A stretch of DNA of 42,277 nt from Acidobacteriota bacterium. GTDB taxonomy: Bacteria; Acidobacteriota; Terriglobia; Terriglobales; Acidobacteriaceae. The first letter of the stretch is position 1. Each line of letters opens with the position of its first letter. Positions 26,471 to 36,230 of the stretch are shown here, piece by piece. Location of the stretch: assembly GCA_028876335.1 (NCBI GenBank), contig JAGWSG010000209.1, positions 1-42,277 on the forward strand, given 5' to 3'. The notes below the pieces were generated by a model that ran no database searches, was not told the DNA's origin, and was given only the letters and a program-made list of their open reading frames with translations. A program made the translations under genes and the position numbers.

Positions 26471-27262
26471 ATGCAACCCACCTTTCGCTACTTCCTTGCC
26501 CTGGTAGTCTTCGCAGCCCCCTGCGCAGTCAACGCACAAGCGCACGTTAACCCCGGACGCAATGCGGCCATGTTGCTTGCCTCATCGGGAAGCGTCACGC
26601 TATTACCGGATGCTCCCACACCGCAACAGACTTCAGCAGATAGTTCGCAGACCAAATCAAAGCCGCCAAAGGAGCCCAAGCGAATCCTTGGAATCATGCC
26701 CAATTACCGCGCCGTCAGTGCGGGCACCACTCCTCCGCCTCCAACACCGAAGGAAGCCTTCAAGATTGCGACGCAGAACTCCTTCGACTACTCCTCCTAT
26801 GTCTTCGTCGGCATCACGTCCTTAATTGCCGAAGGCAACGACTCTCATCCCTCACTGGGCAAAGGTGTACCCGGCTTCTGGGGATATTCCTGGCGTGGTT
26901 TCGTCGATAAGGCAGACGGAAACTATTGGGTCCTCTTCATTCTCCCCACGGTCTTTCATGAAGACGAGCGCTACTTTGCAAAGGGTGAAGGCAGCATCTT
27001 CAGTCGAGCCGTTTACTCATCCAGCCGGGTCTTCGTCACACCCAATTACCACGGTCGCAATACTTTCAACACATCCGAGGTCCTGGGCAGAGGCATCGCC
27101 GAGGGTATCTCCATCAGCTACTACCCAAGCTCGGATACCTCCGCAAGTGAAGTTGCCGAAAAGTACGGTTACTCAATCTTGCGCGACGCCGCTTCCAATA
27201 CATTCCGCGAATTCTGGCCAGATATTTCCGCCCATCTTTTTCATCGACACTCCAAAAACTAG
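26471..27262 (+). CDS. Secreted protein of unknown function, second of the tandem paralogous pair
   Basis: A signal peptide (MQPTFRYFLALVVFAAPCAV, cleavage near NAQA) and a Pro/Ser/Lys-rich linker to about residue 70 precede a domain beginning RILGIMPNY. It then shows PTVFHEDERYFAKGEG, SRAVYSSSRVF and ISISYYPSSDTS. These line up in order and spacing with the C-terminal region of the preceding protein, so the two are paralogues; this one lacks the carboxypeptidase-regulatory domain. It starts 120 bases after that gene and has no obvious ribosome site. The role is not recognisable. Confidence 0.7.
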   Translation: MQPTFRYFLALVVFAAPCAVNAQAHVNPGRNAAMLLASSGSVTLLPDAPTPQQTSADSSQTKSKPPKEPKRILGIMPNYRAVSAGTTPPPPTPKEAFKIATQNSFDYSSYVFVGITSLIAEGNDSHPSLGKGVPGFWGYSWRGFVDKADGNYWVLFILPTVFHEDERYFAKGEGSIFSRAVYSSSRVFVTPNYHGRNTFNTSEVLGRGIAEGISISYYPSSDTSASEVAEKYGYSILRDAASNTFREFWPDISAHLFHRHSKN

Positions 27263-27375
27263 CCCAGGTGCGGCAATGTCTCACGGCGGATAGTTCTTCT
27301 CGGCATTGCCCAATGCATGCATGCCGCGAGATACTGCTGAGCGCACAGTAAATCGCTTCACTTGAGAGGCTCTTC

Positions 27376-28686
27376 ATGCGCTCACTTCTTTCTCTTGCCA
27401 CCGCAGCCGGACTCCTTGCTCTGGCCTCCATTCCGGCACTTGCCGCTCCTCCCAGGTTCGACAACGGCAACGGCGCATACAAAACCGGCGTTTATCCCAA
27501 TCTGTTTGTCGAAGCCGGGTACAGGCCCGCCGAAGTACACGCGCGCATTGAAGCCACCTTCCAGCAACTCTTCCACGGCGACCCTAAAACCCAGGCCATC
27601 GCATTCAGCGCCGGAAAGAACGAGCGCGGCCCCTTAATGTACATCACTGATTGGGCAAACCACGATGTCCGCACCGAGGGCATGTCCTACGGCATGATGA
27701 TTGCAGTCCAACTCGATAAAAAAGCCGAGTTCGATGCCATTTGGAACTGGGCGAAGACCTACATGTACATCTCAGACCCAAAAGCGCCCAGCTATCAGTA
27801 CTTCGCGTGGTCTTGCAAAACAGACGGCACGCATAACTCCGAAGGCGCCGCGCCCGACGGCGAATCTTACTTCGCCATGGCGCTGCTCTTTGCCGCCCAT
27901 CGCTGGCCCGGCGGCAAAGGCATCTACAACTACCAGGCTGAAGCCGACAAGCTGCTCCACGCCATGGTGCACCGGCAAATTATTTCTGCACCCGGCAAGT
28001 ACGGACCGCACACGGTCGGACCCATGATGCACAAGGATCCACCCATGATCCTCTTCGTGCCGGAGGTCATGCCCGATCCCTTTACCGATCCCTCTTACCA
28101 CCTTCCTGGCTTTTACGAACTCTGGGCGCGCTGGGGACCGAAGGAGGACAGCGAATTCTGGCTGCGCGTAGCGGAAGCCAGCCGGGCCTTCTTTCCCAAA
28201 GCCGCCAATGCAAAAACCGGCCTCACCCCCAGCTACGCCAACTTTGACGGCACGCCGCACAAAAATCGCTTTCCGCAATCCGGCGAGTTCGGTTACGACG
28301 CGTGGCGCACTGCCAGCAACTGGTCCGTGGACTGGGCGTGGTGGCACAAGGCTCCTTCCGAACGCCAACTCAGCGACCGCATCCAGCAGTTCTTTGAGTC
28401 ACAGGGCATCGACAAATACGGCCCCGTCTACTCGCTCGATGGCAAAGACCTCGGGGCAACTCCCGGCCTCACCCACGAAGATCATCCCGCGGGTCTCGCC
28501 GGTACCAACGCCGTTGCCGGCCTCGCTGCAACCGATCACGCGCGTGCCAAGCGCTTCGTTCACGCGCTCTGGAACATGCCCGTCCCTAGTGGAAACAACC
28601 GTTACTACGATGGCATGCTTTACCTCATGAGCTACATGCATCTCGGCGGCGAATTCCGTATATGGGGGCCGCAAGCCGCACACTGA
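27376..28686 (+). CDS. Secreted GH8 glycoside hydrolase, probable reducing-end xylose-releasing exo-oligoxylanase
   Basis: A signal peptide (MRSLLSLATAAGLLALASIP, cleavage near ALA) is followed by the GH8 (alpha/alpha)6 barrel. RTEGMSYGMMIAVQ holds the catalytic acid Glu, and CKTDGTHNSEGAAPDGE then SYFAMALLFAAHRWP holds further conserved residues. The overall layout resembles Rex-type exo-oligoxylanases rather than GH8 cellulases or chitosanases. Such enzymes remove xylose from the reducing end of xylo-oligosaccharides. GAGAGG lies six bases before the ATG. The next gene is a Gfo/Idh/MocA dehydrogenase, some of which oxidise xylose, consistent with xylan use. Confidence 0.85.
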   Translation: MRSLLSLATAAGLLALASIPALAAPPRFDNGNGAYKTGVYPNLFVEAGYRPAEVHARIEATFQQLFHGDPKTQAIAFSAGKNERGPLMYITDWANHDVRTEGMSYGMMIAVQLDKKAEFDAIWNWAKTYMYISDPKAPSYQYFAWSCKTDGTHNSEGAAPDGESYFAMALLFAAHRWPGGKGIYNYQAEADKLLHAMVHRQIISAPGKYGPHTVGPMMHKDPPMILFVPEVMPDPFTDPSYHLPGFYELWARWGPKEDSEFWLRVAEASRAFFPKAANAKTGLTPSYANFDGTPHKNRFPQSGEFGYDAWRTASNWSVDWAWWHKAPSERQLSDRIQQFFESQGIDKYGPVYSLDGKDLGATPGLTHEDHPAGLAGTNAVAGLAATDHARAKRFVHALWNMPVPSGNNRYYDGMLYLMSYMHLGGEFRIWGPQAAH

Positions 28687-28722
28687 GTGCATGACCCGCA
28701 GATCAACGGCTAAGATAGCCGC

Positions 28723-29733
28723 ATGAAAACCAAAGTGCGTTGGGGCGTTCTGAGCACCGCCAACATCGGATTAAAGAAAGTCATTCCAGGCATGATGCGT
28801 GGCGAGTGCACTGCTGTCACGGCCATTGCATCGCGCTCGCTGGAGTCGGCCAGGAAAGCCGCTGGCCAGCTTGGCATCGCAAAAGCATACGGTTCGTATG
28901 AGGAACTTCTCGCTGATCCTGAAATCGACGCAATCTACAACCCTCTGCCCAATCAGCTTCATGTCCCCTGGACCATCAAAGCCGCCGAAGCCGGCAAGCA
29001 TGTTCTCTGCGAAAAGCCAATCAGCATCACGGTAGCAGAAGCAGAAACCCTGCTCTCAGTGCGCGTGCGTACGGGCGTGAAAATCGGCGAAGCCTTCATG
29101 GTGCGCACCCATCCACAGTGGCTGCGCGTACATGAGCTTATCTCCGCCGGCGCCATCGGAGAACTCCGTACCATCGTGGGCGCCTTCAGTTACTTCAACA
29201 ATGACCCCGCCAATATCCGCAATCAGGTCGAGTGCGGCGGAGGCGCGCTGCTCGACATCGGTTGCTACTGCATCCAGGCTGCGCGCTTTTACTTCGGCTG
29301 CCAGCCCGACCGCGTCGTCGGCCTTGTCGATCGCGACCCCGCCATGAGGATCGACCGCCTCACCTCAGCCATGCTCGACTTCGGAAGCGGTCAATGCATC
29401 TTCACCTGCAGCACGCAGATGGTCCCCTATCAGCGTCTGCAATTTTTCGGTACAACGGGCCGCATTGAAATTGAAATTCCCTTCAACGCCCCGCCTGATC
29501 GTCTCACGCGAATCATAGTGGACGCGACCGGCGAACTCTTCGGCAGCGGATGCCGCACGGAAGAGTTCTCTATATGTGATCAATACACCTTGCAGGGTGA
29601 TGCTTTCTCGCGCGCCATTCTGGACGGCACAGAAGTGCCCGTCACAATAGAAGACGCCATCGGAAACATGGCCGTCATTGAAGCCATCTTCAACTCGGCA
29701 AAATCCGGCTCATGGGAAGCGCCGGCGCACTAG
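28723..29733 (+). CDS. Gfo/Idh/MocA-family oxidoreductase, possibly D-xylose 1-dehydrogenase-like
   Basis: The N-terminal Rossmann domain starts VRWGVLSTANIGLKKVIPGM and has YNPLPNQLHVPWTIKAAEAG and the family motif HVLCEKPIS (catalytic Lys). The C-terminal substrate domain includes GGGALLDIGCYCIQAARFYFG, where Asp and Tyr/His-position residues act in catalysis. The pattern is closest to the dihydrodiol dehydrogenase/NADP-xylose dehydrogenase branch. It follows the GH8 gene by 36 bases in the same direction, so xylose is a reasonable substrate guess, but sequence alone does not settle it. Confidence 0.8.
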   Translation: MKTKVRWGVLSTANIGLKKVIPGMMRGECTAVTAIASRSLESARKAAGQLGIAKAYGSYEELLADPEIDAIYNPLPNQLHVPWTIKAAEAGKHVLCEKPISITVAEAETLLSVRVRTGVKIGEAFMVRTHPQWLRVHELISAGAIGELRTIVGAFSYFNNDPANIRNQVECGGGALLDIGCYCIQAARFYFGCQPDRVVGLVDRDPAMRIDRLTSAMLDFGSGQCIFTCSTQMVPYQRLQFFGTTGRIEIEIPFNAPPDRLTRIIVDATGELFGSGCRTEEFSICDQYTLQGDAFSRAILDGTEVPVTIEDAIGNMAVIEAIFNSAKSGSWEAPAH

Positions 29734-29740
29734 GCCATGC

Positions 29741-30652
29741 CTAGCTCGCTGCGGCTCTGTCTGCGGCCAGCATGGATTTCGTCAACTGGTCCGAGATGTC
29801 ACCCACAGCCCCCGGCGAGTGATTCAGGAAGAGTGTATTCGTCTTGTCGCTCTCGCCAATCGACTTCAGCGTGTCGAAGTACTGCGTCACAAGCACCAGT
29901 TGCATCACTTCCTTCGCGGATGCGCCATCGACAACCTTCTGAAACTGCTCAATCGAAGTCTGCAATCCCTCGATAATTGCCTTGCGCTGGTTGGCGATGC
30001 CCTGCCCCTGCAGCGCCTTGCTCTCAGCTTCCGCTTCGGCCTTCTTCACCACAAGGATCTTATCTGCCTCGCCGCGCGCAGTGGCCGCCACCTGCTCGCG
30101 CTGCGCTGCGTTAATGTCATTCATCGCCGACTTCACCTTCGTATCCGGGATGATGTCGGTCACCAGCACGTTCACAATTTCATAGCCAAACGCGGCCATA
30201 TCCACGTCCAGCTCTTTTTTCACCGCGGCCGCTATGCTTGACTGCGAAGCGAACACCTCGTCCAGCGTCATGCCCGGAACATGGCCCAGAATCACCTGCT
30301 CCACATACGACTTGATCTGCGCCACTGGATCGCTCAGCTTGTAGAACGCATCAAACACCCTCTCCGGGCGCACACGGTTCTGCACGGAAATCGGAATCGT
30401 CACAAAGACGTTGTCCTTCGTCTTCGTTTCCATCGTCAGCGTAATCTGGTTCACGCGCAGGCTCACCAAACCTGCCACCGCATCGATATACGGCATCTTC
30501 CAGTTCAGCCCCGCCTCGGCAACACTTAGAAACTTGCCAAAGCGCGTAATAATGGCAACCTCTGCCGTGCGCACAGTAAAAAAACTGCCCAGAATCAGAC
30601 TGAGCGCAAAAATGCCCACAATTGCCACGGGAATGAGTATCAGCAGATCCAT
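29741..30652 (-). CDS. SPFH/band 7 (stomatin-prohibitin) membrane protein
   Basis: One N-terminal membrane segment (about 3-26) precedes the SPFH domain (about 27-200: FFTVRTAEVAIITRFGKFL, VRPERVFDAFYKLSDP, VEQVILGHVPGMTLDEVF). A helical Ala/Glu/Lys-rich region follows (QREQVAATARGEADKILVVKKAEAEAESKAL) for oligomerisation, and then a C-terminal tail. It resembles the plant hypersensitive-induced-reaction/HflC-like subgroup that scaffolds membrane microdomains and modulates proteases. ATG 30652 has GGAGGG five bases upstream. It converges with the dehydrogenase gene and is divergent from the tricorn gene. No NfeD partner is adjacent. Confidence 0.85.
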   Translation of the reverse strand: MDLLILIPVAIVGIFALSLILGSFFTVRTAEVAIITRFGKFLSVAEAGLNWKMPYIDAVAGLVSLRVNQITLTMETKTKDNVFVTIPISVQNRVRPERVFDAFYKLSDPVAQIKSYVEQVILGHVPGMTLDEVFASQSSIAAAVKKELDVDMAAFGYEIVNVLVTDIIPDTKVKSAMNDINAAQREQVAATARGEADKILVVKKAEAEAESKALQGQGIANQRKAIIEGLQTSIEQFQKVVDGASAKEVMQLVLVTQYFDTLKSIGESDKTNTLFLNHSPGAVGDISDQLTKSMLAADRAAAS

Positions 30653-30837
30653 TCGTACCCTCCGTCACACTGTTACGAAATCAGCAGAAGTATAGCGGAA
30701 CAACGTTTCAAAAGGGCTTGAAACTTTGCGCACCGTAGTATTCTGGCTCCACTGTCAGGGAATCCCGCACACTGCAAGACAACCTCCGCTGCTCAACGAG
30801 CGGCTGCCATGCACGTTCACATTTTGGAGACTACCCA

Positions 30838-33800
30838 ATGGCCTTCAGTAGGAAATCTCTCTGCCCGGCGGCTTTCTCGTTCGCTGCCGCGATTTGCCTC
30901 ACGTTCTCGTCGCCTGCACCGGCAACCGCACAAACTCCCGCTCTTCACCGCGGCTATTACTCCACGCCGGATATACACGGCGACACCATTGTCTTCACAT
31001 CGGAAGGCGACCTCTGGACCATCAGTGTCAATGGCGGTACAGCGCACCGCCTCACCTCCGACCCGGGCCGTGAAGCCTTCGCGCGCATCTCGCCCGACGG
31101 CAAAACCGTTGCCTACAGCGGCGACTCCGAAGGCCCCACCGATGTCTACACCATGCCTCTTGACGGCGGAATGCCGCAGCGCCGCACCTGGGATGGTGAC
31201 GCGCAGCCCGTCGGCTGGACGTCGGATGGCGCACTCCTCCTCTCCACTTCGCGCTATTCCACTTTGCCCGGTACGGAAATTGTCGAGCTGGACAACAAGG
31301 GCGATCAAAAGCTCCTGCCCCTCGCGCAGGCCGCGCAGGCCTCTTACTCAGCGGACGGCCACACCCTCTTCTTCACGCGCTGGTACTCGCAGCCCAGCCA
31401 CACCAAGCGTTACAAGGGCGGCACCGCCGAGAGTATCTGGCGCTACAACGGCGCAGGAGAAGCCGAGCCTCTCACCGCCAACTACACCGGTACCTCGAAA
31501 GACCCAATGTTCTGGAAAGGACGCGTCTACTTCATCTCCGATCGTGACGGCGTCATGAATATTTACTCCATGGACACACAGGGCCACGACGTCAAGCAGG
31601 AGAGCCACCAGAAAATCTTTGACGTCGAATCCGCCGCGCTCAGCAACGGGCGCATCGTCTACGCCTCCGCTGGCGATCTTTGGCTCCTAGATCTCAATAC
31701 CGGTCAGGAACAGGTCATTCCGGTCACGCTGCAGTCGGACTTTGACCAGATGCGTCCCCACTGGGTCAAGAAGCCCCTCGACTATCTCACTGCTGCGCAT
31801 ATCTCACCCGATGGCAGCCACGTAGCCTTCACTGCGCGAGGCGCGGTATTTTCCATCCCCGCCGAACCTGGCCGCATTGTTTCCGTCGCATCCGAGTCCG
31901 GCGTTCGTTATCGTGACGCCATCTTCCTGCCCGGCAGCAAACAGGTCGTTGCACTTTCTACAAAAACGGGTGAAACCGAACTCTGGAATTTTCCCGCAAA
32001 CGGCATCGGCGCACCCACGCAACTCACCAGTGACGCGCATGTGCAACGCGGAGATGCGGCCTCTTCTCCCGATGACCAGTGGATCGCCTATACCGACAAA
32101 GACCAGCATCTTTGGCTTTACAACTTCAAGACCAAAGCGAACAAGCAAATTGGCCAATCCATGAACGGCGACTATGAAGACCTCTCCTGGTCGCCGGATA
32201 GCCATTGGCTTGCCTACGTTGAAACAGCCAATAATCAATTCGATCAGGTGAAGATTCTCGACGTCTCCACTGGCAAGAGTGAAACCATCACCTCCGACCG
32301 CTTCAACTGCGAAAACCCCGCCTGGAGCACTGACGGCAAGTGGCTCTACTTCCTCTCCGATCGCATGCTCAAAACCACAATCCAATCCCCGTGGGGTCCG
32401 CGCCAGCCCGATCCGCACTTCGACCACCGCATGAAGCTGTATGAGCTCGCCCTGCAGCCCGGCGAGCGCTCGCCCTTTCTCCCTGCCGACGAGTTGCATC
32501 CCGACACATCTTCAAAATCCGACGACCATAAGGCATCGAAAGACAAAGAGGACTCTGCGGATAAAACGGCGGCAGACAAAAAAGACGAGAAGAAACCCGT
32601 CGAAGTAAAAATCGACTTCACCGGCCTCGCCGAGCGCTTACAGGAAATTCCCGTTCCAGCGGGCAATTACAGTAGCCTCCAAGCTGCAGATAAGCGACTC
32701 TGCTGGCTCAATGCCAGTGATGACTCCGGCCGCGAGCGGTCCTTGCAATGCATCGCAGTCGACAACAAACCAGACGAAAACCCGGACACCGTACTTTCCG
32801 ATGTGCGCGCCTTTGAAATTGCGCTCGACCGCAAGAAGATGCTCGTTCGCCGCAAAGACGATTTTTTCGTCATCGATGCCTCGGCCAAAGGCTCCAGCCT
32901 CAAGGACCCCAAAGCTCTCGAAAAGACGAAGCTCGATCTTTCGCACTGGACCTACTCCACCACACCGCGCGACGAATACCGCGGCATCTTCCTCGACGCC
33001 TGGCGCATGGAGCGCGATTACTTCTACGACCAGCACATGCAGGGCGTCGACTGGGTTGCCATGCGCGAGCGCTACTTGCCGCTCGTCGACCGCGTGGCTG
33101 ACCGCAACGAACTCAATGATGTCATCGCGCAAATGGTCAGCGAGCTCTCCGCGCTGCACACCTTCGTGCGCGGCGGAGATGAGCGCAAGCCTGCCGACGA
33201 TATAGACCTCGCTTCGCTCGGAGCGCATCTCAAGCGTGATGAACAGGCCGGCGGCTTCGTCGTCGAGCACATTTACGCGCATGATCCGGATCTCCCTGAT
33301 CAGGCTCCTCCGCTGGCCCGTCCGCAATCGCTCGTGCAGGAAGGTGAAGTCATCACCTCCATCGATGGCCAGCCCACCCTCAGCGTTCCTGACGTGCGCG
33401 AACTCCTGCGCGGCAAAGCCGGCGTTCAGGTCCTGCTCCAGGTTAAGTCGCAAAAGGACGATATGCGCGATGTACTCGTCACGCCTGTCTCCGCCCGTGA
33501 CGACGCCCGCATGCGCTATGCCGAGTGGGAATACACACGCCGCCTCGACGTGGATAAAGCTTCCAACAACGCGATCGGCTACGTCCACCTACAGGCCATG
33601 GGGCCCAATGACATTGACCAGTGGGCGCGCGATTACTACCCCATCTTCAATCGCCAGGGCCTCATTATCGATGTCCGCCACAATCGCGGCGGCAACATCG
33701 ACTCATGGCTGCTCGGCAAACTCCTGCGCAAGGCCTGGTTCTACTGGCAGCCGCGCGTGGGCCATCCCATGTGGAACATGAACTACGCTTTCCGCGGACA

Positions 33801-34185
33801 CATCGTCGTCCTGTGTGACCAGTGGACGGCATCTGACGGTGAAGCCTTCACCGAAGGTTTTGAGCGCTTCAAGATGGGCAAAGTCATCGGCATGCGCACC
33901 TGGGGCGGTGAAATCTGGCTCTCGGCTGACAACGTCCAGATCGACCACGGACTCGCTTCCGCCGCGGAAACAGGTGTCTACGGCCCGGAAGGCAAATGGC
34001 TCATTGAAGGTCACGGCGTCGAACCCGATATCACTGTCGACGATTTGCCCCATGCCACGTTCGAGGGCAAGGACGCTCAGCTTGACGCCGCAATCAAGCT
34101 ACTGCAAGAGGAAATCAAGGCAGACCCGCGTCCGGTGCCGCAGCACCCGCCCTACCCGGACAAATCATTCAATTACCAGAAGTAG
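30838..34185 (+). CDS. Tricorn protease homologue (S41 family), exported
   Basis: Tricorn degrades peptides of about 6-12 residues released by larger proteases. This 1115-residue protein has a signal peptide (cleavage near ATAQ) and two beta-propellers (about 30-700) with repeated SPDG blades. A Lys/Asp/Glu-rich linker lies near 556-590 (DDHKASKDKEDSADKTAADK). The catalytic part has His774 in SALHTFVRGGD, a PDZ domain (about 800-880) and Ser999 in DQWTASDGEAF. GGAG lies 8 bases before the ATG. The archaeal enzyme is cytoplasmic, whereas the signal peptide here points to the periplasm, as in many bacterial homologues. The propeller-PDZ-S41 order is intact. Confidence 0.9.
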   Translation: MAFSRKSLCPAAFSFAAAICLTFSSPAPATAQTPALHRGYYSTPDIHGDTIVFTSEGDLWTISVNGGTAHRLTSDPGREAFARISPDGKTVAYSGDSEGPTDVYTMPLDGGMPQRRTWDGDAQPVGWTSDGALLLSTSRYSTLPGTEIVELDNKGDQKLLPLAQAAQASYSADGHTLFFTRWYSQPSHTKRYKGGTAESIWRYNGAGEAEPLTANYTGTSKDPMFWKGRVYFISDRDGVMNIYSMDTQGHDVKQESHQKIFDVESAALSNGRIVYASAGDLWLLDLNTGQEQVIPVTLQSDFDQMRPHWVKKPLDYLTAAHISPDGSHVAFTARGAVFSIPAEPGRIVSVASESGVRYRDAIFLPGSKQVVALSTKTGETELWNFPANGIGAPTQLTSDAHVQRGDAASSPDDQWIAYTDKDQHLWLYNFKTKANKQIGQSMNGDYEDLSWSPDSHWLAYVETANNQFDQVKILDVSTGKSETITSDRFNCENPAWSTDGKWLYFLSDRMLKTTIQSPWGPRQPDPHFDHRMKLYELALQPGERSPFLPADELHPDTSSKSDDHKASKDKEDSADKTAADKKDEKKPVEVKIDFTGLAERLQEIPVPAGNYSSLQAADKRLCWLNASDDSGRERSLQCIAVDNKPDENPDTVLSDVRAFEIALDRKKMLVRRKDDFFVIDASAKGSSLKDPKALEKTKLDLSHWTYSTTPRDEYRGIFLDAWRMERDYFYDQHMQGVDWVAMRERYLPLVDRVADRNELNDVIAQMVSELSALHTFVRGGDERKPADDIDLASLGAHLKRDEQAGGFVVEHIYAHDPDLPDQAPPLARPQSLVQEGEVITSIDGQPTLSVPDVRELLRGKAGVQVLLQVKSQKDDMRDVLVTPVSARDDARMRYAEWEYTRRLDVDKASNNAIGYVHLQAMGPNDIDQWARDYYPIFNRQGLIIDVRHNRGGNIDSWLLGKLLRKAWFYWQPRVGHPMWNMNYAFRGHIVVLCDQWTASDGEAFTEGFERFKMGKVIGMRTWGGEIWLSADNVQIDHGLASAAETGVYGPEGKWLIEGHGVEPDITVDDLPHATFEGKDAQLDAAIKLLQEEIKADPRPVPQHPPYPDKSFNYQK

Positions 34186-34207
34186 TTCATGGATCACCCG
34201 CACCAAA

Positions 34208-34250
34208 TCCCCGTGCCTGAAAATCTTCAGATACATTTCAGGCGCGGGGA
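34208..34250 (+). terminator. Long hairpin downstream of the tricorn gene
   Basis: Arms 34208-34222 and 34236-34250 pair over 15 positions (TCCCCGTGCCTGAAA with TTTCAGGCGCGGGGA), all paired if one G-U is allowed, around a 13-base loop. It starts 23 bases after the stop. There is no T tract, so this is either a Rho-assisted end or an RNA stability structure. Confidence 0.5.
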
Positions 34251-34441
34251 ACCCGCCAGACCCTCCCGCCGCACGCACATCCCACCTCGCATGTACCGCT
34301 CAACGTAGCGGAATCCAGGTTCGACACCAAGCCAACACTTCTTATGTCGCCGTCATCGAACCATCAGCTCTCCGCAAGTGTCCTTCTGGATTCTTTGACG
34401 GATAACAGTTCACAAGCGATACTCCCCCTTCAAGGACAGTT

Positions 34442-36181
34442 ATGAGAAATCGACATGTCGTTCTTGCATTTGAAATCTCCTGTGTTCCGCTCTTACCTGC
34501 ACAGCAAGCCACTTCGCCCGTCGCTGAAATGCAGGCGGGCCAAACAGACAGGACCACCAGTGGTATCTACATGGCAGATCAATTCAAAGGCGCGGACTTG
34601 AGTGAAAGAGTCAATGCATGCCTCGCTGCCGCCGCATCCTCCGGAGGTGGAACCTGTGATGCGCGCCGCTTCCCCGCCTGCAATATCGCCTCGCACTCCA
34701 TCACCGTCGGCGATGGCAAACACCGCCTCGTGCTTCTGCTTCCCGTGGGAACCATCGTCTTTGCATCTGGACAGCAGCTTATCTACCGCTCCTACGCATC
34801 CATCGTTGGCTCCGGCTTCGCATACGGCAACTCATCCAGCATCGTCTGCACCAATCCCACCGGCAGTTGCGTGCAGAGCTACAACGAAGGGAACAAGCAG
34901 GTCCTCAGTCCTTCGCTGATGTTCTTCTCCATCAACAGCTCCGGAAGGCGCGGCCCGGAATCCGTCGGTCTCAACCTCGGCGGTGCCGGCAATGCAGACG
35001 TACTTGCTGGCAATTTTTCCAACCTCGCCGTCGGCGGATTCGCCACCGCTGTTCAGATGGGCGGCGCCTGGGGCTGCAGTTGTTACAACCACTTCAACCA
35101 GATCGATGCCATGGGCAGCGAATTCGGAGTCAGTACGCGCAACTTCAGCCATTACGCAGGCGACTTTAATTCGAATATCTGGACAGGCGGCAGAGCCTGG
35201 GGCAAAGTTGGACTGAATGATGTTGGTGGTGGGAAGAATAAGTGGATTGGCATAGACATTGAAGGCGCGCGAACCCACGGAATGATACTCGGTGGCTACG
35301 GCAACATGGTCATCGGCCCCTACTTTGAAGCCAATGGTTGCGACCTCATCAATGGACACGACAACATGGTCATTGGACCCCTCTATTACGGCGGTGGAGC
35401 CTACACTCCGTGCCGAGAATCAACCTCAACCACAGACATGATGCTTGGCCCCGACGCCACGCCAACCACCTTTGGCGTGCGTCGCGGCATTCTCTTCGGC
35501 AGCCCCTTCATGAACCCCAATTCATCCAACGGCGGCATTGACCTGATTTACAACCACAGCAAACTCGAACTCATGTTTGAGCCTGACGGTCAAATGGAGC
35601 GCGTCTATGGCTACTCCGGCGCGGCCCCTTTCGTCGCAGGAAACATAACCGCCGACGGCGGCTTCACTGCATATGGCCGCGCGGCGCTCTCTTCACTTGC
35701 TGACCCGCCTGCCCCCACCATCACTCAGGCTGGGACGCCCGGGACCACAACCTATCAGTATCGCGTCGTGTGCCACGACTGGAATGGTGGCACGTCTCTG
35801 GCTTCGTCCGCGGGAGAAACAAAAACTGGCAACGCCCATCTCGACGCGAGCAACTACAACATCGTCACCTGGGATTGTGGCAGCGGATATCTCTCTGCCG
35901 ACATCTTGAAACTCGAAGGATCGGGTTGGGTCAAACTCTCTCGAGATCGCGCCGCGGCACAGACAAAAAGCTCACTCCAGTTCCCGTTCAAAGACATTGG
36001 CCAGGCCTCGACGCCTTACTCATTCCCCATACGCAACACAACGGCTGACTTCTTCACGGACGGTTTCATCAAAGCAAAGGACGGCTACCAATCTTCTGAC
36101 GGAACACCGGGATTCACCGGCACCTGCCCCGCCTCATCCAAACTCGTCGTCAAAAATGGATTGATTACGGGCTGCTCTTAG
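34442..36181 (+). CDS. Secreted right-handed beta-helix (pectate-lyase-like fold) protein of unknown function
   Basis: The N-terminus (HVVLAFEISCVPLLPAQQAT) looks like a weak signal sequence. Residues near 40-110 resemble the start of pectate-lyase superfamily/GH28-related proteins (DLSERVNACLAAAASSGGGT, HSITVGDGKHRLVLLLPVGT). Then come rungs of a beta helix rich in Gly, Asn and Phe (GNFSNLAVGGFATAVQMGG, NHFNQIDAMGSEFGVS, HGMILGGYGNMVIGPYFEAN). A fibronectin-like segment at about 420-520 (APTITQAGTPGTTTYQYRVV) follows, then a Cys-containing end (FTGTCPASSKLVVKNG). AAGGA lies five bases before the ATG. No catalytic residues were identified. It could be a carbohydrate-binding or tail-spike-like adhesin. 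Confidence 0.6.
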   Translation: MRNRHVVLAFEISCVPLLPAQQATSPVAEMQAGQTDRTTSGIYMADQFKGADLSERVNACLAAAASSGGGTCDARRFPACNIASHSITVGDGKHRLVLLLPVGTIVFASGQQLIYRSYASIVGSGFAYGNSSSIVCTNPTGSCVQSYNEGNKQVLSPSLMFFSINSSGRRGPESVGLNLGGAGNADVLAGNFSNLAVGGFATAVQMGGAWGCSCYNHFNQIDAMGSEFGVSTRNFSHYAGDFNSNIWTGGRAWGKVGLNDVGGGKNKWIGIDIEGARTHGMILGGYGNMVIGPYFEANGCDLINGHDNMVIGPLYYGGGAYTPCRESTSTTDMMLGPDATPTTFGVRRGILFGSPFMNPNSSNGGIDLIYNHSKLELMFEPDGQMERVYGYSGAAPFVAGNITADGGFTAYGRAALSSLADPPAPTITQAGTPGTTTYQYRVVCHDWNGGTSLASSAGETKTGNAHLDASNYNIVTWDCGSGYLSADILKLEGSGWVKLSRDRAAAQTKSSLQFPFKDIGQASTPYSFPIRNTTADFFTDGFIKAKDGYQSSDGTPGFTGTCPASSKLVVKNGLITGCS

Positions 36182-36230
36182 TCCAGTCTCGAAAGCAAAC
36201 CCACGGAAGGCAGGTCTAGCGCAGCCGCCA

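Noticed and set aside
32638-33588. 316-codon minus-strand frame inside the tricorn gene
   Set aside because: It is antisense to the well-conserved catalytic part of tricorn, and its protein has no recognisable domain.
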